Below are positions 32,128-40,516 of a stretch of DNA of 64,000 nucleotides, in pieces. Each line of letters begins with the position of its first letter. Within the stretch, counting starts at the first letter, position 1. Position numbers and translations under genes: made by a program. The stretch is taken from positions 48,885 to 112,884 of the forward strand of contig JAZQAK010000060.1 in assembly GCA_045545175.1 (NCBI GenBank). Direction: 5' to 3'. This stretch comes from RGIG6165 sp045545175. GTDB lineage: Bacteria; Bacillota; Clostridia; Oscillospirales; Feifaniaceae. A model generated the notes under the pieces. It saw nothing but the letters and a program-made list of their open reading frames with translations. It had not been told where the DNA came from and made no database searches.

Positions 32128-32898
32128 ATGGCGGTAAATAAACAGAGAGACCCTGATTTGAAAGAGGGCATAATAGCAGGCAGAAATCCTGTAATGGAAG
32201 CGTTGAAAATTGATGCTAAAATAGATAAGCTTTTCGTTGCAAGAGGTGAACGTGAGGGTTCTATCGTAAGAATAATTGCTCTTGCTAAAGAAAAGGGTAT
32301 TCCGATATCCGAAGCTGATAAGGTCAAACTTGACCATATAAGCGGAATAAAAAATCATCAGGGTGTTGTTGCCTATACAACTTCGGTTGATTACTATTCT
32401 GTTGAAGAAATAATTAACAGCGCAAAAGAGGCGGGTGAACCACCCGTTGTTATAGTTGCTGAAAATCTTACCGACCCGCATAATTTGGGTGCGATTGCAC
32501 GCACTGCTGAGGCGTCGGGCGTTCACGGAATAATAATTCCGAAAAACAGAAGTGTCGGAATTACACCTGCTGTCGTAAAGGCATCGGCAGGGGCACTTAT
32601 GCACGTAAAAGTGGCACGTGTTTCAAATATACCGCAAACTCTTGATAAACTTAAAGATCTCGGTCTTTGGGTATACGGAACGGCGGCTGAAGCGGAAAAG
32701 AGTTTTTATGAAACAGATCTTACAGGTGCCGCTGCATTCGTTATCGGAAATGAGGGTGAGGGTATGAGCAGACTTGTGCGTGATAAATGTGATTTTCTCG
32801 TATCCATTCCCATGCAGGGGAAAGTTTCATCCCTCAATGCATCGGTAGCGGCAGCACTTCTTATGTATGAAGCTTACAGACAGAAAATAAATAAATAA
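32128..32898 (+). CDS. rlmB: 23S rRNA (guanosine2251-2'-O)-methyltransferase RlmB
   Basis: This 256 aa SPOUT-fold methyltransferase modifies Gm2251 in the ribosomal P loop. An N-terminal substrate-binding domain (IIAGRNPVMEAL near residue 15) leads to the knotted SAM-binding domain with NLTDPHNLGAIARTAEASG, IGNEGEGMSRLV and SIPMQGKVSSLNASVAAALL, the three TrmH-family motifs. I chose the ATG at 32128 behind GTGAGG. A GTG at 32116 lies in that same site. It is followed after 14 bases by the P-ATPase-like gene, so the two probably share a transcript. Confidence 0.94.
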   Translation: MAVNKQRDPDLKEGIIAGRNPVMEALKIDAKIDKLFVARGEREGSIVRIIALAKEKGIPISEADKVKLDHISGIKNHQGVVAYTTSVDYYSVEEIINSAKEAGEPPVVIVAENLTDPHNLGAIARTAEASGVHGIIIPKNRSVGITPAVVKASAGALMHVKVARVSNIPQTLDKLKDLGLWVYGTAAEAEKSFYETDLTGAAAFVIGNEGEGMSRLVRDKCDFLVSIPMQGKVSSLNASVAAALLMYEAYRQKINK

Positions 32899-32912
32899 TT
32901 TCGGAGTAAATT

Positions 32913-35234
32913 ATGCAGGACGAAAAAAGTTTTGATACGACAACCGAATATGACAGATCGTTTGTAAAGGCGATACCTGACATTGATAATCTTCTTGAAG
33001 GTTATATGGCGTCCCATACTGACAGAAGAACTTCCTTTTTTGATGAGGATAAAGACGAAGAAATCGAAGGTTACGTAGAACGTATAAACGATATTGTAAT
33101 ACAAAATCCCGAGAAGGCTGTTCCGGCTAAAACGGGTAGTGAAGGCTCAACTTCGGATACGAAGGAGTTTTATAAGCTTTCTAGTTTTAAATTCGTTCCC
33201 AAAACCGAGAAAAAAGAAGAAGCGCCCGAAATAAAACTTACGGGTAAAAAGGCGAGAATATCCTCGGTTAAAGAATTTGTGCAGACGGTGTTTCCAGGTA
33301 TTGAAAGCACGGAAGATGACGGCAAAAACAAAATTTTTGTTGTCACGGTACCTCAAGAAAAAGAGCACAAGACGTCGCAGGATACGGCTGAACTTGAAAA
33401 GATTGTCGAGGATGACGGTGAGATAAATCACAAGGAACTTGCACGTTTCCTCAAAGATGATATTTTTGCTGTTATTTCGACAAAAATCAAAGAAATGAAG
33501 CGTGAATACCGCTCAGGTATTCATCCGCTCGACAAGATAAAGGATAAGGACGAAATAAGAAATCGACTTTCAAAGAGCATTGCAACGGGAAGAAAACGTC
33601 TCATTGTTATGGGGTTTGTATTCGTATTATTGCTTTATCTTGGAATAAGTCAGTCTCTGAATTTGCCTTTTATACAGGCGGTTTCGTACATTCACGGCAA
33701 CAATTGGTTTATGTTGATCAATGTCTTGCTTGCAATACCTATGCTTATTTGCGCGAAAGATATATATAAAACTGCTTTTAAGCAGATTGTCTGTATGTCA
33801 CCGGGCATAGAAACGGCATTGACCTTCTTTATGTCGGTATCTGTGATACACACGTTGATTCTTGCTTTCAACCGCACGGACAGCGCATATACCTATCTGT
33901 CTCTGGTTGCAATGGCGTTTCTCGGTTATATCTACTACGATACCGAGAATTATAAGAAAATGCGTGCGGACTATAAGCTGATTGCATTTAAGCCGATGAA
34001 AACGTGTGGAAGAGTTCTTGAAGACAAAAAACTGACGCAGGAGATAACCGGCGAGGATTCTCTTGCGGCTACAGTCAGAAAGTACGATACACTCGTTACG
34101 GATGACTTTTTCACAAAGTCTACGCAGAGGGCATCGGAAAGTAAAGTTCTATCGGTGCTTTCCATAGTATCGATAGCATTGTCGGTTATTTTGTTTGTTC
34201 TCACTCTCATACTTGAAGGCAAGTTTGTAAATGCTTTGACAATGATGGTTGTCACTCTTGCACTGACTGTATCGGTTGTGCTGTGTGTAACTAATATGTT
34301 GCCGTATATTTCATTTTCTAAAAAACTTAAATTCAGCGGTGCTGCGATTACGGGTGAATACACTGCAAAGAATTTTGCAATGGCAGAGACACTTGTTCTT
34401 TGTGACCAGGATCTTTTTCCGCCTAAGTCGTTACTTTTGTGCGGCAGCAAACTCTACAACAATACTGATATGAAAAGTATGATCATAGACGTTGCAAGTG
34501 TATTAAACTCGGTTAATTCACCTCTTACGGGCATGATGATGGACATTATATCAGACCAGAGAGAACTTCTGAAGGATACCGATTCGGTCAACTACTATGA
34601 CGAAAAAGGTATCAGTGCTTACGTGGAAAACACGAAGGTTCTTATCGGAAACAGGGCGTTTATGAGGGATAATCTCATAAAGATTCCTGCTGACGGAACT
34701 CAGGAAAAAATTGAGGGTGGCGGAAAAGTTGCACTCTTTGTTGCAATTAACGGTTTTCTTGCTGCAATATTCTCAATAAAATACAATGAGAATCAGATTA
34801 TTAAGAAGAGAATAAAAAAACTTATCGGTGCAGGAGTGGGTTTTGCACTTAAGAGCAGGGATCCCAATATTACGAGAAATCTTGTATGCGGTAAGTATGA
34901 AATTCCTGAATCCATGATAAAGATACTGCCTGTTTCACTCGCGGAAAAGGAAGAGTCGCTTCAAATTGAGGATCATACGCCTGACGTTATTACAATAACA
35001 AAAGACGTATCAGCGTTTTTCAGGGCTCATACGACTGCACATAAAATGAGGTCGGCTATCACTACGAATACAGCTATATCACTTGCGGCATACGTCTTTG
35101 GGGTTGTGCTTGCAGTAGCGGCTTGTGTTATGTCAATGTTGCCGGCTGCAAAACCGATTCTTATAGTGTTGTTACAGTTGTTCTGGTTATTACCTCCGTT
35201 TGTAACTACTGTTTCGTTAAATAAAACTATATAA
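32913..35234 (+). CDS. Degenerate P1B-type ATPase-like membrane protein (pseudoenzyme candidate)
   Basis: The 773 aa protein starts with about 225 polar, probably disordered residues. The rest follows P1B-ATPase topology: four helices (about 229-340), a small actuator-like domain, two helices (about 408-458), a large cytoplasmic domain and two last helices (about 715-765). Residual family segments are recognisable: KFSGAAITGEYTAKNFAMAE before the phosphorylation site, VLIGNRAFM, and VALFVAINGFLAAI. The catalytic motifs are lost: DKTGT reads DQDLF (Asp498-Phe502), TGDN reads KSRD, GDGxND is absent, and the CPC metal motif is replaced by a CVTNMLP segment. ATP-driven transport is therefore unlikely; a regulatory or scaffold role is inference. 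It follows rlmB by 14 bases and ends at a terminator. Confidence 0.7.
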   Translation: MQDEKSFDTTTEYDRSFVKAIPDIDNLLEGYMASHTDRRTSFFDEDKDEEIEGYVERINDIVIQNPEKAVPAKTGSEGSTSDTKEFYKLSSFKFVPKTEKKEEAPEIKLTGKKARISSVKEFVQTVFPGIESTEDDGKNKIFVVTVPQEKEHKTSQDTAELEKIVEDDGEINHKELARFLKDDIFAVISTKIKEMKREYRSGIHPLDKIKDKDEIRNRLSKSIATGRKRLIVMGFVFVLLLYLGISQSLNLPFIQAVSYIHGNNWFMLINVLLAIPMLICAKDIYKTAFKQIVCMSPGIETALTFFMSVSVIHTLILAFNRTDSAYTYLSLVAMAFLGYIYYDTENYKKMRADYKLIAFKPMKTCGRVLEDKKLTQEITGEDSLAATVRKYDTLVTDDFFTKSTQRASESKVLSVLSIVSIALSVILFVLTLILEGKFVNALTMMVVTLALTVSVVLCVTNMLPYISFSKKLKFSGAAITGEYTAKNFAMAETLVLCDQDLFPPKSLLLCGSKLYNNTDMKSMIIDVASVLNSVNSPLTGMMMDIISDQRELLKDTDSVNYYDEKGISAYVENTKVLIGNRAFMRDNLIKIPADGTQEKIEGGGKVALFVAINGFLAAIFSIKYNENQIIKKRIKKLIGAGVGFALKSRDPNITRNLVCGKYEIPESMIKILPVSLAEKEESLQIEDHTPDVITITKDVSAFFRAHTTAHKMRSAITTNTAISLAAYVFGVVLAVAACVMSMLPAAKPILIVLLQLFWLLPPFVTTVSLNKTI

Positions 35235-35240
35235 ATTTTA

Positions 35241-35270
35241 AAGAGAACTTACAAAAGTTCTCTTTTTTTA
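35241..35270 (+). terminator. Terminator after the P-ATPase-like gene
   Basis: A nine-base stem (35242-35250 with 35255-35263), ACAA loop and T run, directly abutting the next promoter. Confidence 0.9.
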
Positions 35271-35299
35271 TTGAATTATTGTTCAAGTTGTAATATAAT
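35271..35299 (+). promoter_or_regulatory. Promoter of the EF-G-like gene
   Basis: TTGAAT (35271-35276) and a perfect TATAAT (35294-35299) with 17-base spacing. It gives a leader of about 90 bases. Confidence 0.7.
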
Positions 35300-35342
35300 T
35301 CAAATATACACACTTTTGGTGTTGTACAAAATGCATAAAAAA

Positions 35343-35380
35343 CCGAGTACATTTTTGGCGAATCACATAAATTGACTCGG
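35343..35380 (+). promoter_or_regulatory. Leader inverted repeat before the EF-G-like gene
   Basis: CCGAGT (35343-35348) can pair with ACTCGG (35375-35380), closing a 26-base loop that ends three bases before the GGAGG ribosome-binding site. It could influence translation initiation, but a six-base stem with a large loop is weak evidence. Confidence 0.3.
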
Positions 35381-35396
35381 ATTGGAGGTAAATTTA

Positions 35397-37472
35397 ATGA
35401 AACAGTACCCTGTAAAAAACATCAGAAACGTCGCACTTCTAGGTCACGGCGGCGATGGTAAGACAACACTTGCTGAGGCTATGTTGTATTTTAGCGGAGC
35501 TATCGACCGCTTTGGAAAAACTACTGACGGTACGACTGCAGGCGACTATGATCCTGAAGAAATAAAGAGACAGATATCCATTTCGACGTCACTTTTACCT
35601 GTTGAATGGAAAGATTATAAGATTAACATTCTTGATACACCCGGATATTTTGATTTTGAGGGTGAAGTTAAGAGCGCACTTCGTGTTGTTGACGGTGTTC
35701 TTATTTGCGTAACCGGTAAAGACGGTGTTCAGGTCGGAACGGAAAAGGCTTGGAAGTACTGTAAAGATGCGAAAAAAGCAAAGATGTTTGTGATCACAAA
35801 AGTTGATGAAGAAAATTCTGATTTCTACAGAGTAATTGAACAGCTTCACAATAAGTTCGGCCATTCCATTTGTCCGATAATGTTGCCTATATTTGAAAAT
35901 GAAAAAATGTGCGGTTACGTAAATCTTATTACGAATACCGCTAAGAAGTATACATCGGGTAAACCTGAAGAAATTCCTATGCCTGAATCAATGAAGGCAA
36001 AGATTGAAGCTTCTCAGCAGATGATTTATGAAGCAGTTGCTGAAATAAGCGAAGAAAATATGGAAAAGTATTTTGCAGGTGAAGCATTTACCGAGGAAGA
36101 GATCGTTGCAGCTATCAAGATTGGTGTTGCTGAAAGTACCATTACACCTGTAATGATAACATCTGCAGTTGAAATGACAGGTGTAGAAAACGTTCTTAAA
36201 ACAATTAAGAATTTCTTCCCGTCACCTGACGAAATGCCCGTTGACGGTTGCACCGATATGGATGGAAATCCCATTACTATTTTACGTGATCCTGCAGGAC
36301 CTGTTTCAGCAATCGTTTTCAAAACTGTCAATGATCAGTTTGGTAAAATGTCTTATTTCAAGGTGGTTTCGGGTGAAATGAAGTCCGATATGACACTTGT
36401 AAATGCAAGAACAGGTAATACAGAAAAACTTGGCAGACTTTACTTTGCAAGAGGTAAGAAGAACGTTGAAACACCTGCAGTTGGTGTAGGCGACATAGCT
36501 TTTGTTAAAAAACTTGAAAATACCATTACGGGTGATACACTTTGTGCATCTGAAAGAAAAGTGCATCTTGCAGGAATCAACTATCCCAGTGCAAACTACG
36601 GTATGGCGATAATCGTTAAGAATAAGACTGATGAAGAAAAGGTATCTATCGGTCTTAAGGAACTTGCGGCTGCAGATCCGACACTTCGTTATTTCCACAA
36701 TCACGAAACTCATCAGAGAATACTTTACGGTCTCGGAGATACACAACTTGACGTTGCTATTTCTAAAATGAAAGCCAAGTATAACGTTGACGTTGATCTG
36801 GAAGAACCTATTGTTCCTTATCGCGAAATGATAAAGAAAAAAGTGAAAGTCCAGGGTCGCCATAAGAAACAGTCAGGCGGCAGCGGTCAGTTTGGTGACG
36901 TGTGGATTGAGTTTGAACCGGGTGTTACCGAAGAACTTACGTTTGAAACGAACATTTTCGGCGGTTCAGTACCCAAGAATTACTTCCCTGCGGTAGAAAA
37001 AGGTCTGCAGGAATCCGTACTTAAAGGCACACTTGCAGGTTATCCTGTAGTTAATCTTAAGGCTACACTTGTTGACGGTTCTTATCATCCTGTTGACTCT
37101 AATGAAATTTCATTTAAACTTGCGGCAAAGCTCGCGTATAAAGCTGCTATGCCTCAGGCAAATCCTGTTCTTCTTGAACCTGTCGGAACACTTGAAGTAT
37201 CTGTTCCCGAAAGTTATACGGGAGATATAATGGGTGACATCAATAAGAGAAGAGGTCGCGTTCTCGGTATGGAACCCGTTGGTGAGGGTGTTACCGTTAT
37301 AGTAGCGGAAGTGCCTGTTGCTGAAATGGCATCATATGCGATAAATCTCCGTTCGATGACGAGTGGCAGAGGCTCATACGTATTTGAATTTGTAAGATAT
37401 GAAGAGGCTCCTGCTAATATCTCACAGAAAGTCATTGCTGAGTCTAAGCACAGACTTGAAGAAGATGCATAA
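35397..37472 (+). CDS. Elongation factor G-like GTPase (EF-G2-type paralogue)
   Basis: This 691 aa translational GTPase has the five-domain layout of EF-G, but with altered GTPase motifs: P-loop GHGGDGKTT (residues 16-24), normal DTPG, and TKVD where EF-G has NKxD. Domain IV (GSGQFGDVWIEFEP, then FGGSVPKNYFPAV) and domain V (GDIMGDINKRRGRVLGM) are well conserved. This fits the EF-G-like group often called EF-G2, whose cellular role is unsettled; it is not a tetracycline-resistance protein by these motifs. It is monocistronic. The start at 35397 follows GGAGG, and codon use suggests high expression. The standard fusA would be expected elsewhere with the ribosomal operons. Confidence 0.88.
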   Translation: MKQYPVKNIRNVALLGHGGDGKTTLAEAMLYFSGAIDRFGKTTDGTTAGDYDPEEIKRQISISTSLLPVEWKDYKINILDTPGYFDFEGEVKSALRVVDGVLICVTGKDGVQVGTEKAWKYCKDAKKAKMFVITKVDEENSDFYRVIEQLHNKFGHSICPIMLPIFENEKMCGYVNLITNTAKKYTSGKPEEIPMPESMKAKIEASQQMIYEAVAEISEENMEKYFAGEAFTEEEIVAAIKIGVAESTITPVMITSAVEMTGVENVLKTIKNFFPSPDEMPVDGCTDMDGNPITILRDPAGPVSAIVFKTVNDQFGKMSYFKVVSGEMKSDMTLVNARTGNTEKLGRLYFARGKKNVETPAVGVGDIAFVKKLENTITGDTLCASERKVHLAGINYPSANYGMAIIVKNKTDEEKVSIGLKELAAADPTLRYFHNHETHQRILYGLGDTQLDVAISKMKAKYNVDVDLEEPIVPYREMIKKKVKVQGRHKKQSGGSGQFGDVWIEFEPGVTEELTFETNIFGGSVPKNYFPAVEKGLQESVLKGTLAGYPVVNLKATLVDGSYHPVDSNEISFKLAAKLAYKAAMPQANPVLLEPVGTLEVSVPESYTGDIMGDINKRRGRVLGMEPVGEGVTVIVAEVPVAEMASYAINLRSMTSGRGSYVFEFVRYEEAPANISQKVIAESKHRLEEDA

Positions 37473-37481
37473 TATTTATAT

Positions 37482-37507
37482 CCGGGTACTTTAAGTGCCC
37501 GGGTATT
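37482..37507 (+). terminator. Terminator after the EF-G-like gene
   Basis: GC-rich stem (37482-37490 with 37494-37502, one G-T pair) followed by TATTTTT. Confidence 0.85.
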
Positions 37508-37555
37508 TTTGTGCTTTTTGGTAATTCTGCTTCATATATTAGTAGCGGTGATGAT

Positions 37556-38023
37556 ATGATTAAAGTATTTACTAAAAAGCGCGTTATAATTGCCATACTG
37601 TGTCTTATACTTATCGTTCTTTTAACTATTTGTGTTTCACGTGACCGTGAAAGTACACAGGTTATAAAAACCAGGGGAATAGTAACAGGTGATCTGAGAA
37701 GTGAGTTTTTAAAAAACATAGGACTGACTGTTGAAGAAAATGATTATGATTACAAAGAAGTTTTGATACCGCAGGAGTTTGATGAAGTATACAGTCAGTA
37801 TAATAAAATGCAAAAAACAGACGGATTTGATCTAAAAAAATATGCAGGCAAAACCGTCGATAAATTTACTTATACCGTAAAGCACTATCCGGGGTACGAA
37901 AATGAAAAAATATATGTAAACCTGCTGATATACAAAGGTAAAGTAATAGGGGGAGACATATCATCAGCAAGGGTGGATGGCTTTATGAAAAGCCTTTACA
38001 GCAGTCTTGACGCAGATAGTTAA
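37556..38023 (+). CDS. DUF4830 membrane-anchored protein
   Basis: The 155 aa protein has an N-terminal transmembrane helix (about residues 9-27) and an extracellular domain of the DUF4830 type. That domain is recognised by the GLTVEENDYDYKEVLIP strand, FDEVYSQYNKMQKTDGFDL, and the C-terminal NLLIYKGKVIGGDISSA-DGF block. The function is unknown; this domain is common in Clostridia as a small secreted or lipoprotein module. The ATG at 37556 gives the membrane anchor directly. The upstream sequence (AGCGGTGA) is a weak ribosome-binding site, so expression may be low. Confidence 0.72.
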   Translation: MIKVFTKKRVIIAILCLILIVLLTICVSRDRESTQVIKTRGIVTGDLRSEFLKNIGLTVEENDYDYKEVLIPQEFDEVYSQYNKMQKTDGFDLKKYAGKTVDKFTYTVKHYPGYENEKIYVNLLIYKGKVIGGDISSARVDGFMKSLYSSLDADS

Positions 38024-38079
38024 AAATGCTTTGTGCAATTTGACCTAAAAAAGAGAAAAAATATGGGTATTATGAAACA

Positions 38080-38108
38080 TAGACTTTATTATGGCATTTT
38101 GATATAAT
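38080..38108 (+). promoter_or_regulatory. Promoter of the MsmX/UgpC-type ATPase gene
   Basis: TAGACT (38080-38085), 17 bases, TATAAT (38103-38108). The leader is about 40 bases and includes a strong AGGAGG ribosome-binding site. Confidence 0.6.
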
Positions 38109-38153
38109 GTTAACAAAGAAACGTAGGTCTAATTTTCAGGAGGTAATTTTAAA

Positions 38154-39263
38154 ATGGCAGATCTTCAGTTAAACAACATTTACAAGAGATACCCCGGTGG
38201 TGTCACTGCAGTTAGCGATTTCTCAATCGATATTGCAGATAAGGAATTTATTATTCTTGTCGGTCCTTCAGGTTGCGGTAAGTCAACGACACTTCGTATG
38301 ATTGCCGGTCTTGAAGAGATTTCTGACGGTGAGCTTTATATCGGAGGTCAGCTTGTTAACGATATAGCACCTAAAGACAGAGATATAGCAATGGTGTTCC
38401 AGAACTATGCTCTTTATCCTCATATGACTGTATATGACAACATGGCATTCGGTCTTAAGCTTCGCAAGATGCCTAAGGAAGAAATTAAGAGAAGAGTTGA
38501 TGAAGCAGCAAGAATTCTTGATATTTCACATCTTCTTGACAGAAAGCCGAAGGCTCTCTCAGGCGGTCAGAGACAGCGTGTTGCTCTCGGTCGTGCTATC
38601 GTTCGTGAACCTAAAGTATTCCTTCTTGACGAACCGCTTTCAAACCTTGATGCTAAGCTTCGTGCACAGATGAGAACAGAGCTTGCTAAACTTCACAAGA
38701 AGCTTCAGACAACATTTATCTACGTTACTCATGACCAGGTAGAAGCTATGACGATGGGTACGAGAATCGTTGTTATGAAGGACGGTTTTGTTCAGCAGAT
38801 CGATACTCCTCAGAATCTTTACAATAAGCCTTCAAACCTCTTCGTTGCAGGATTTATGGGTTCACCTCAGATGAACTTCATCAATGCTACACTTGCTAAG
38901 AAGGGTGAAGATTATTCACTTGACTTCGGTTCACACAGCATTAAGCTTCCCGCAGCTAAAGTTACTGAAGAACTTAAGGTATACGAAGGTAAAGAAGTTG
39001 TTATGGGTATCCGTCCTGAAGATATTCACGATCAGGAAGTATATCTCACTTCTATGCCTGAAGGTATCGTAAGTGCAGACGTTGAAGTTGTTGAAATGAT
39101 GGGTGCTGAAACTTATGTATACTTTGTAGTTGACGGTAACAATGCAACTGCAAGAGTTAAGTCTTCAAGCACAATCCAGTCAGGTGACAGCGTTAAGCTC
39201 GTCTTTGACGTAAACAAGATTCATATCTTTGATAAGGAAACAGAAAAGACAATTATTAACTAA
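38154..39263 (+). CDS. msmX: Multi-sugar ABC transporter ATPase (MsmX/UgpC type)
   Basis: This 369 aa nucleotide-binding subunit energises carbohydrate ABC importers. Walker A (GPSGCGKST) is at about residues 38-46, followed by the Q-loop FQNYALYPHM, the ABC signature LSGGQRQR, Walker B FLLDEPLSNLDA and the H-loop THDQ. The C-terminal OB-type regulatory domain, with MGIRPEDIH near residue 283, is the hallmark of the CUT1 ATPases. No permease or binding-protein gene is adjacent. That fits MsmX, a shared ATPase serving several sugar importers encoded elsewhere. Strongly biased codons and flanking promoter and terminator indicate an abundant, independently expressed protein. Confidence 0.9.
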   Translation: MADLQLNNIYKRYPGGVTAVSDFSIDIADKEFIILVGPSGCGKSTTLRMIAGLEEISDGELYIGGQLVNDIAPKDRDIAMVFQNYALYPHMTVYDNMAFGLKLRKMPKEEIKRRVDEAARILDISHLLDRKPKALSGGQRQRVALGRAIVREPKVFLLDEPLSNLDAKLRAQMRTELAKLHKKLQTTFIYVTHDQVEAMTMGTRIVVMKDGFVQQIDTPQNLYNKPSNLFVAGFMGSPQMNFINATLAKKGEDYSLDFGSHSIKLPAAKVTEELKVYEGKEVVMGIRPEDIHDQEVYLTSMPEGIVSADVEVVEMMGAETYVYFVVDGNNATARVKSSSTIQSGDSVKLVFDVNKIHIFDKETEKTIIN

Positions 39264-39278
39264 TAGTTTTCATATCAT

Positions 39279-39312
39279 TAAACCCGTATGTTAAAAGCAT
39301 ACGGGTTTTTAT
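39279..39312 (+). terminator. Terminator after msmX
   Basis: An 11-base perfect stem (39280-39290 with 39298-39308), seven-base loop, T5. Confidence 0.93.
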
Positions 39313-39316
39313 TATA

Positions 39317-39344
39317 TTGACTTGATTTATAATTGTATTATAAT
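39317..39344 (+). promoter_or_regulatory. Promoter of the yicC-remA-gmk-cvpA operon
   Basis: TTGACT (39317-39322) and TATAAT (39339-39344) separated by 16 bases, about 30 bases before yicC. Confidence 0.65.
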
Positions 39345-39373
39345 ATATTTAATACATAAAATGGGGGATATAT

Positions 39374-40252
39374 ATGATAAAAAGTATGACAGGTTACGGA
39401 AGAACCTGCACTATAATAGGCGATAAAGAAATAACTGTTGAAATCAGAAGTGTAAATCATAAATACTTTGATTTTTCTGTCAGAGTACCTCGTATTTACG
39501 GCTATCTTGAAGATAAACTTAAAAAACTTACTGCTGAATCCGTACAACGCGGGAAAATAGATATGTTTGTCGGCATAAATTGTATTAGCGGCCCGAACAA
39601 TGAAGTAAGCCTCAATGAGCAAATTGTAAAGAGTTATCTTAATGCGCTTAAGAAAATGTCTGAGGATTACGGTGTTGAATACGACGTTACCGTTTCGGGA
39701 TTGTCACGTTATCCTGACGTTTTTTCTGTTGTTGCGAAAGAGGAAGATGAAGATGAACTCTGGAACAACGTAAAAACTGTTGCAGAGTCTGCACTTGAAT
39801 CATTTAATGCTATGAGACAGGTTGAGGGTGAAAGACTGTTTGTAGACCTCAAATCAAGATGTCAGACGATAGAAAAACATCTTGCTGTTATAGAAGAGTT
39901 GTCAAAAAAATCAGTTCCTGAATACAAGCAGAAGCTTCTCGACCGAATTGACGAACTTATGGGTGACGTCAAGGTTGATGAGAGTAGACTTATGACTGAA
40001 GTGGCGATAATGGCAGATAAACTTGCAACGGATGAAGAAACGGTAAGACTCAGAAGTCATATAGCTCAGTTTTATAAAATGATTGAATCAGATGAACCTA
40101 TCGGAAGAAAAATGGATTTTCTTATTCAGGAGATGAATAGAGAAATAAATACTACCGGTTCAAAGGCAAATGATCTTGAAATTGCAAGGATAGTCGTTGA
40201 AGTTAAGTCTGAAATTGAAAAAATCAGAGAACAGGTTCAGAATGTGGAGTAA
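39374..40252 (+). CDS. yicC: YicC-family endoribonuclease
   Basis: This 292 aa protein of the YicC/YloC family, whose members cleave RNA in E. coli and Bacillus, starts with the diagnostic MIKSMTGYGR and EIRSVNHKYFDFSVRVPR. It ends with GRKMDFLIQEMNREINTTGSKA and EVKSEIEKIREQVQN. The central part is helical and acidic. It stands directly before remA and gmk, the conserved Firmicute order (yloC-remA-gmk-rpoZ in Bacillus). The gene begins behind GGGGGA with proper spacing. There are no membrane segments. Confidence 0.93.
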   Translation: MIKSMTGYGRTCTIIGDKEITVEIRSVNHKYFDFSVRVPRIYGYLEDKLKKLTAESVQRGKIDMFVGINCISGPNNEVSLNEQIVKSYLNALKKMSEDYGVEYDVTVSGLSRYPDVFSVVAKEEDEDELWNNVKTVAESALESFNAMRQVEGERLFVDLKSRCQTIEKHLAVIEELSKKSVPEYKQKLLDRIDELMGDVKVDESRLMTEVAIMADKLATDEETVRLRSHIAQFYKMIESDEPIGRKMDFLIQEMNREINTTGSKANDLEIARIVVEVKSEIEKIREQVQNVE

Positions 40253-40255
40253 TAT

Positions 40256-40516
40256 ATGAAATTTTTAAATATTGGTTTCGGTAATATGATTTCGGAGGAT
40301 AAAGTACTGGCAATTGTAGATGCTGATTCTGCACCTATTAAGAGAATGATATCCGAAGCAAAGACGCAGGGGAAACTTATAGATGCTACGTACGGAAGAA
40401 AGACAAAGGCTGTAATCATTTCCGACAGTGAGCATATAATTCTTTCTGCAATGACACTAAAGGCGCTTACTGAACGTGCTGTGTCGGAATCGGAGGATAG
40501 TAATGAAGAAAGGTAA
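40256..40516 (+). CDS. remA: RemA-family regulator (DUF370)
   Basis: This 86 aa protein of the RemA/DUF370 family starts with NIGFGNMI and contains DSAPIKRMISEAKTQGKLIDATYGRKTKAVIISDS, with ILSAM following; these are the conserved elements. In Bacillus, RemA forms ring-shaped DNA-binding oligomers that activate biofilm-matrix and osmoprotection genes. No matrix operon is visible here, so the target genes are unknown. It begins three bases after yicC. Its last 14 bases overlap the start of gmk, showing translational coupling. Confidence 0.93.
   Translation: MKFLNIGFGNMISEDKVLAIVDADSAPIKRMISEAKTQGKLIDATYGRKTKAVIISDSEHIILSAMTLKALTERAVSESEDSNEER

Noticed and set aside
35397..37472. Tetracycline ribosome-protection protein
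   Set aside because: The GTPase and C-terminal motifs fit EF-G-like housekeeping paralogues, and no resistance or mobility context is present.
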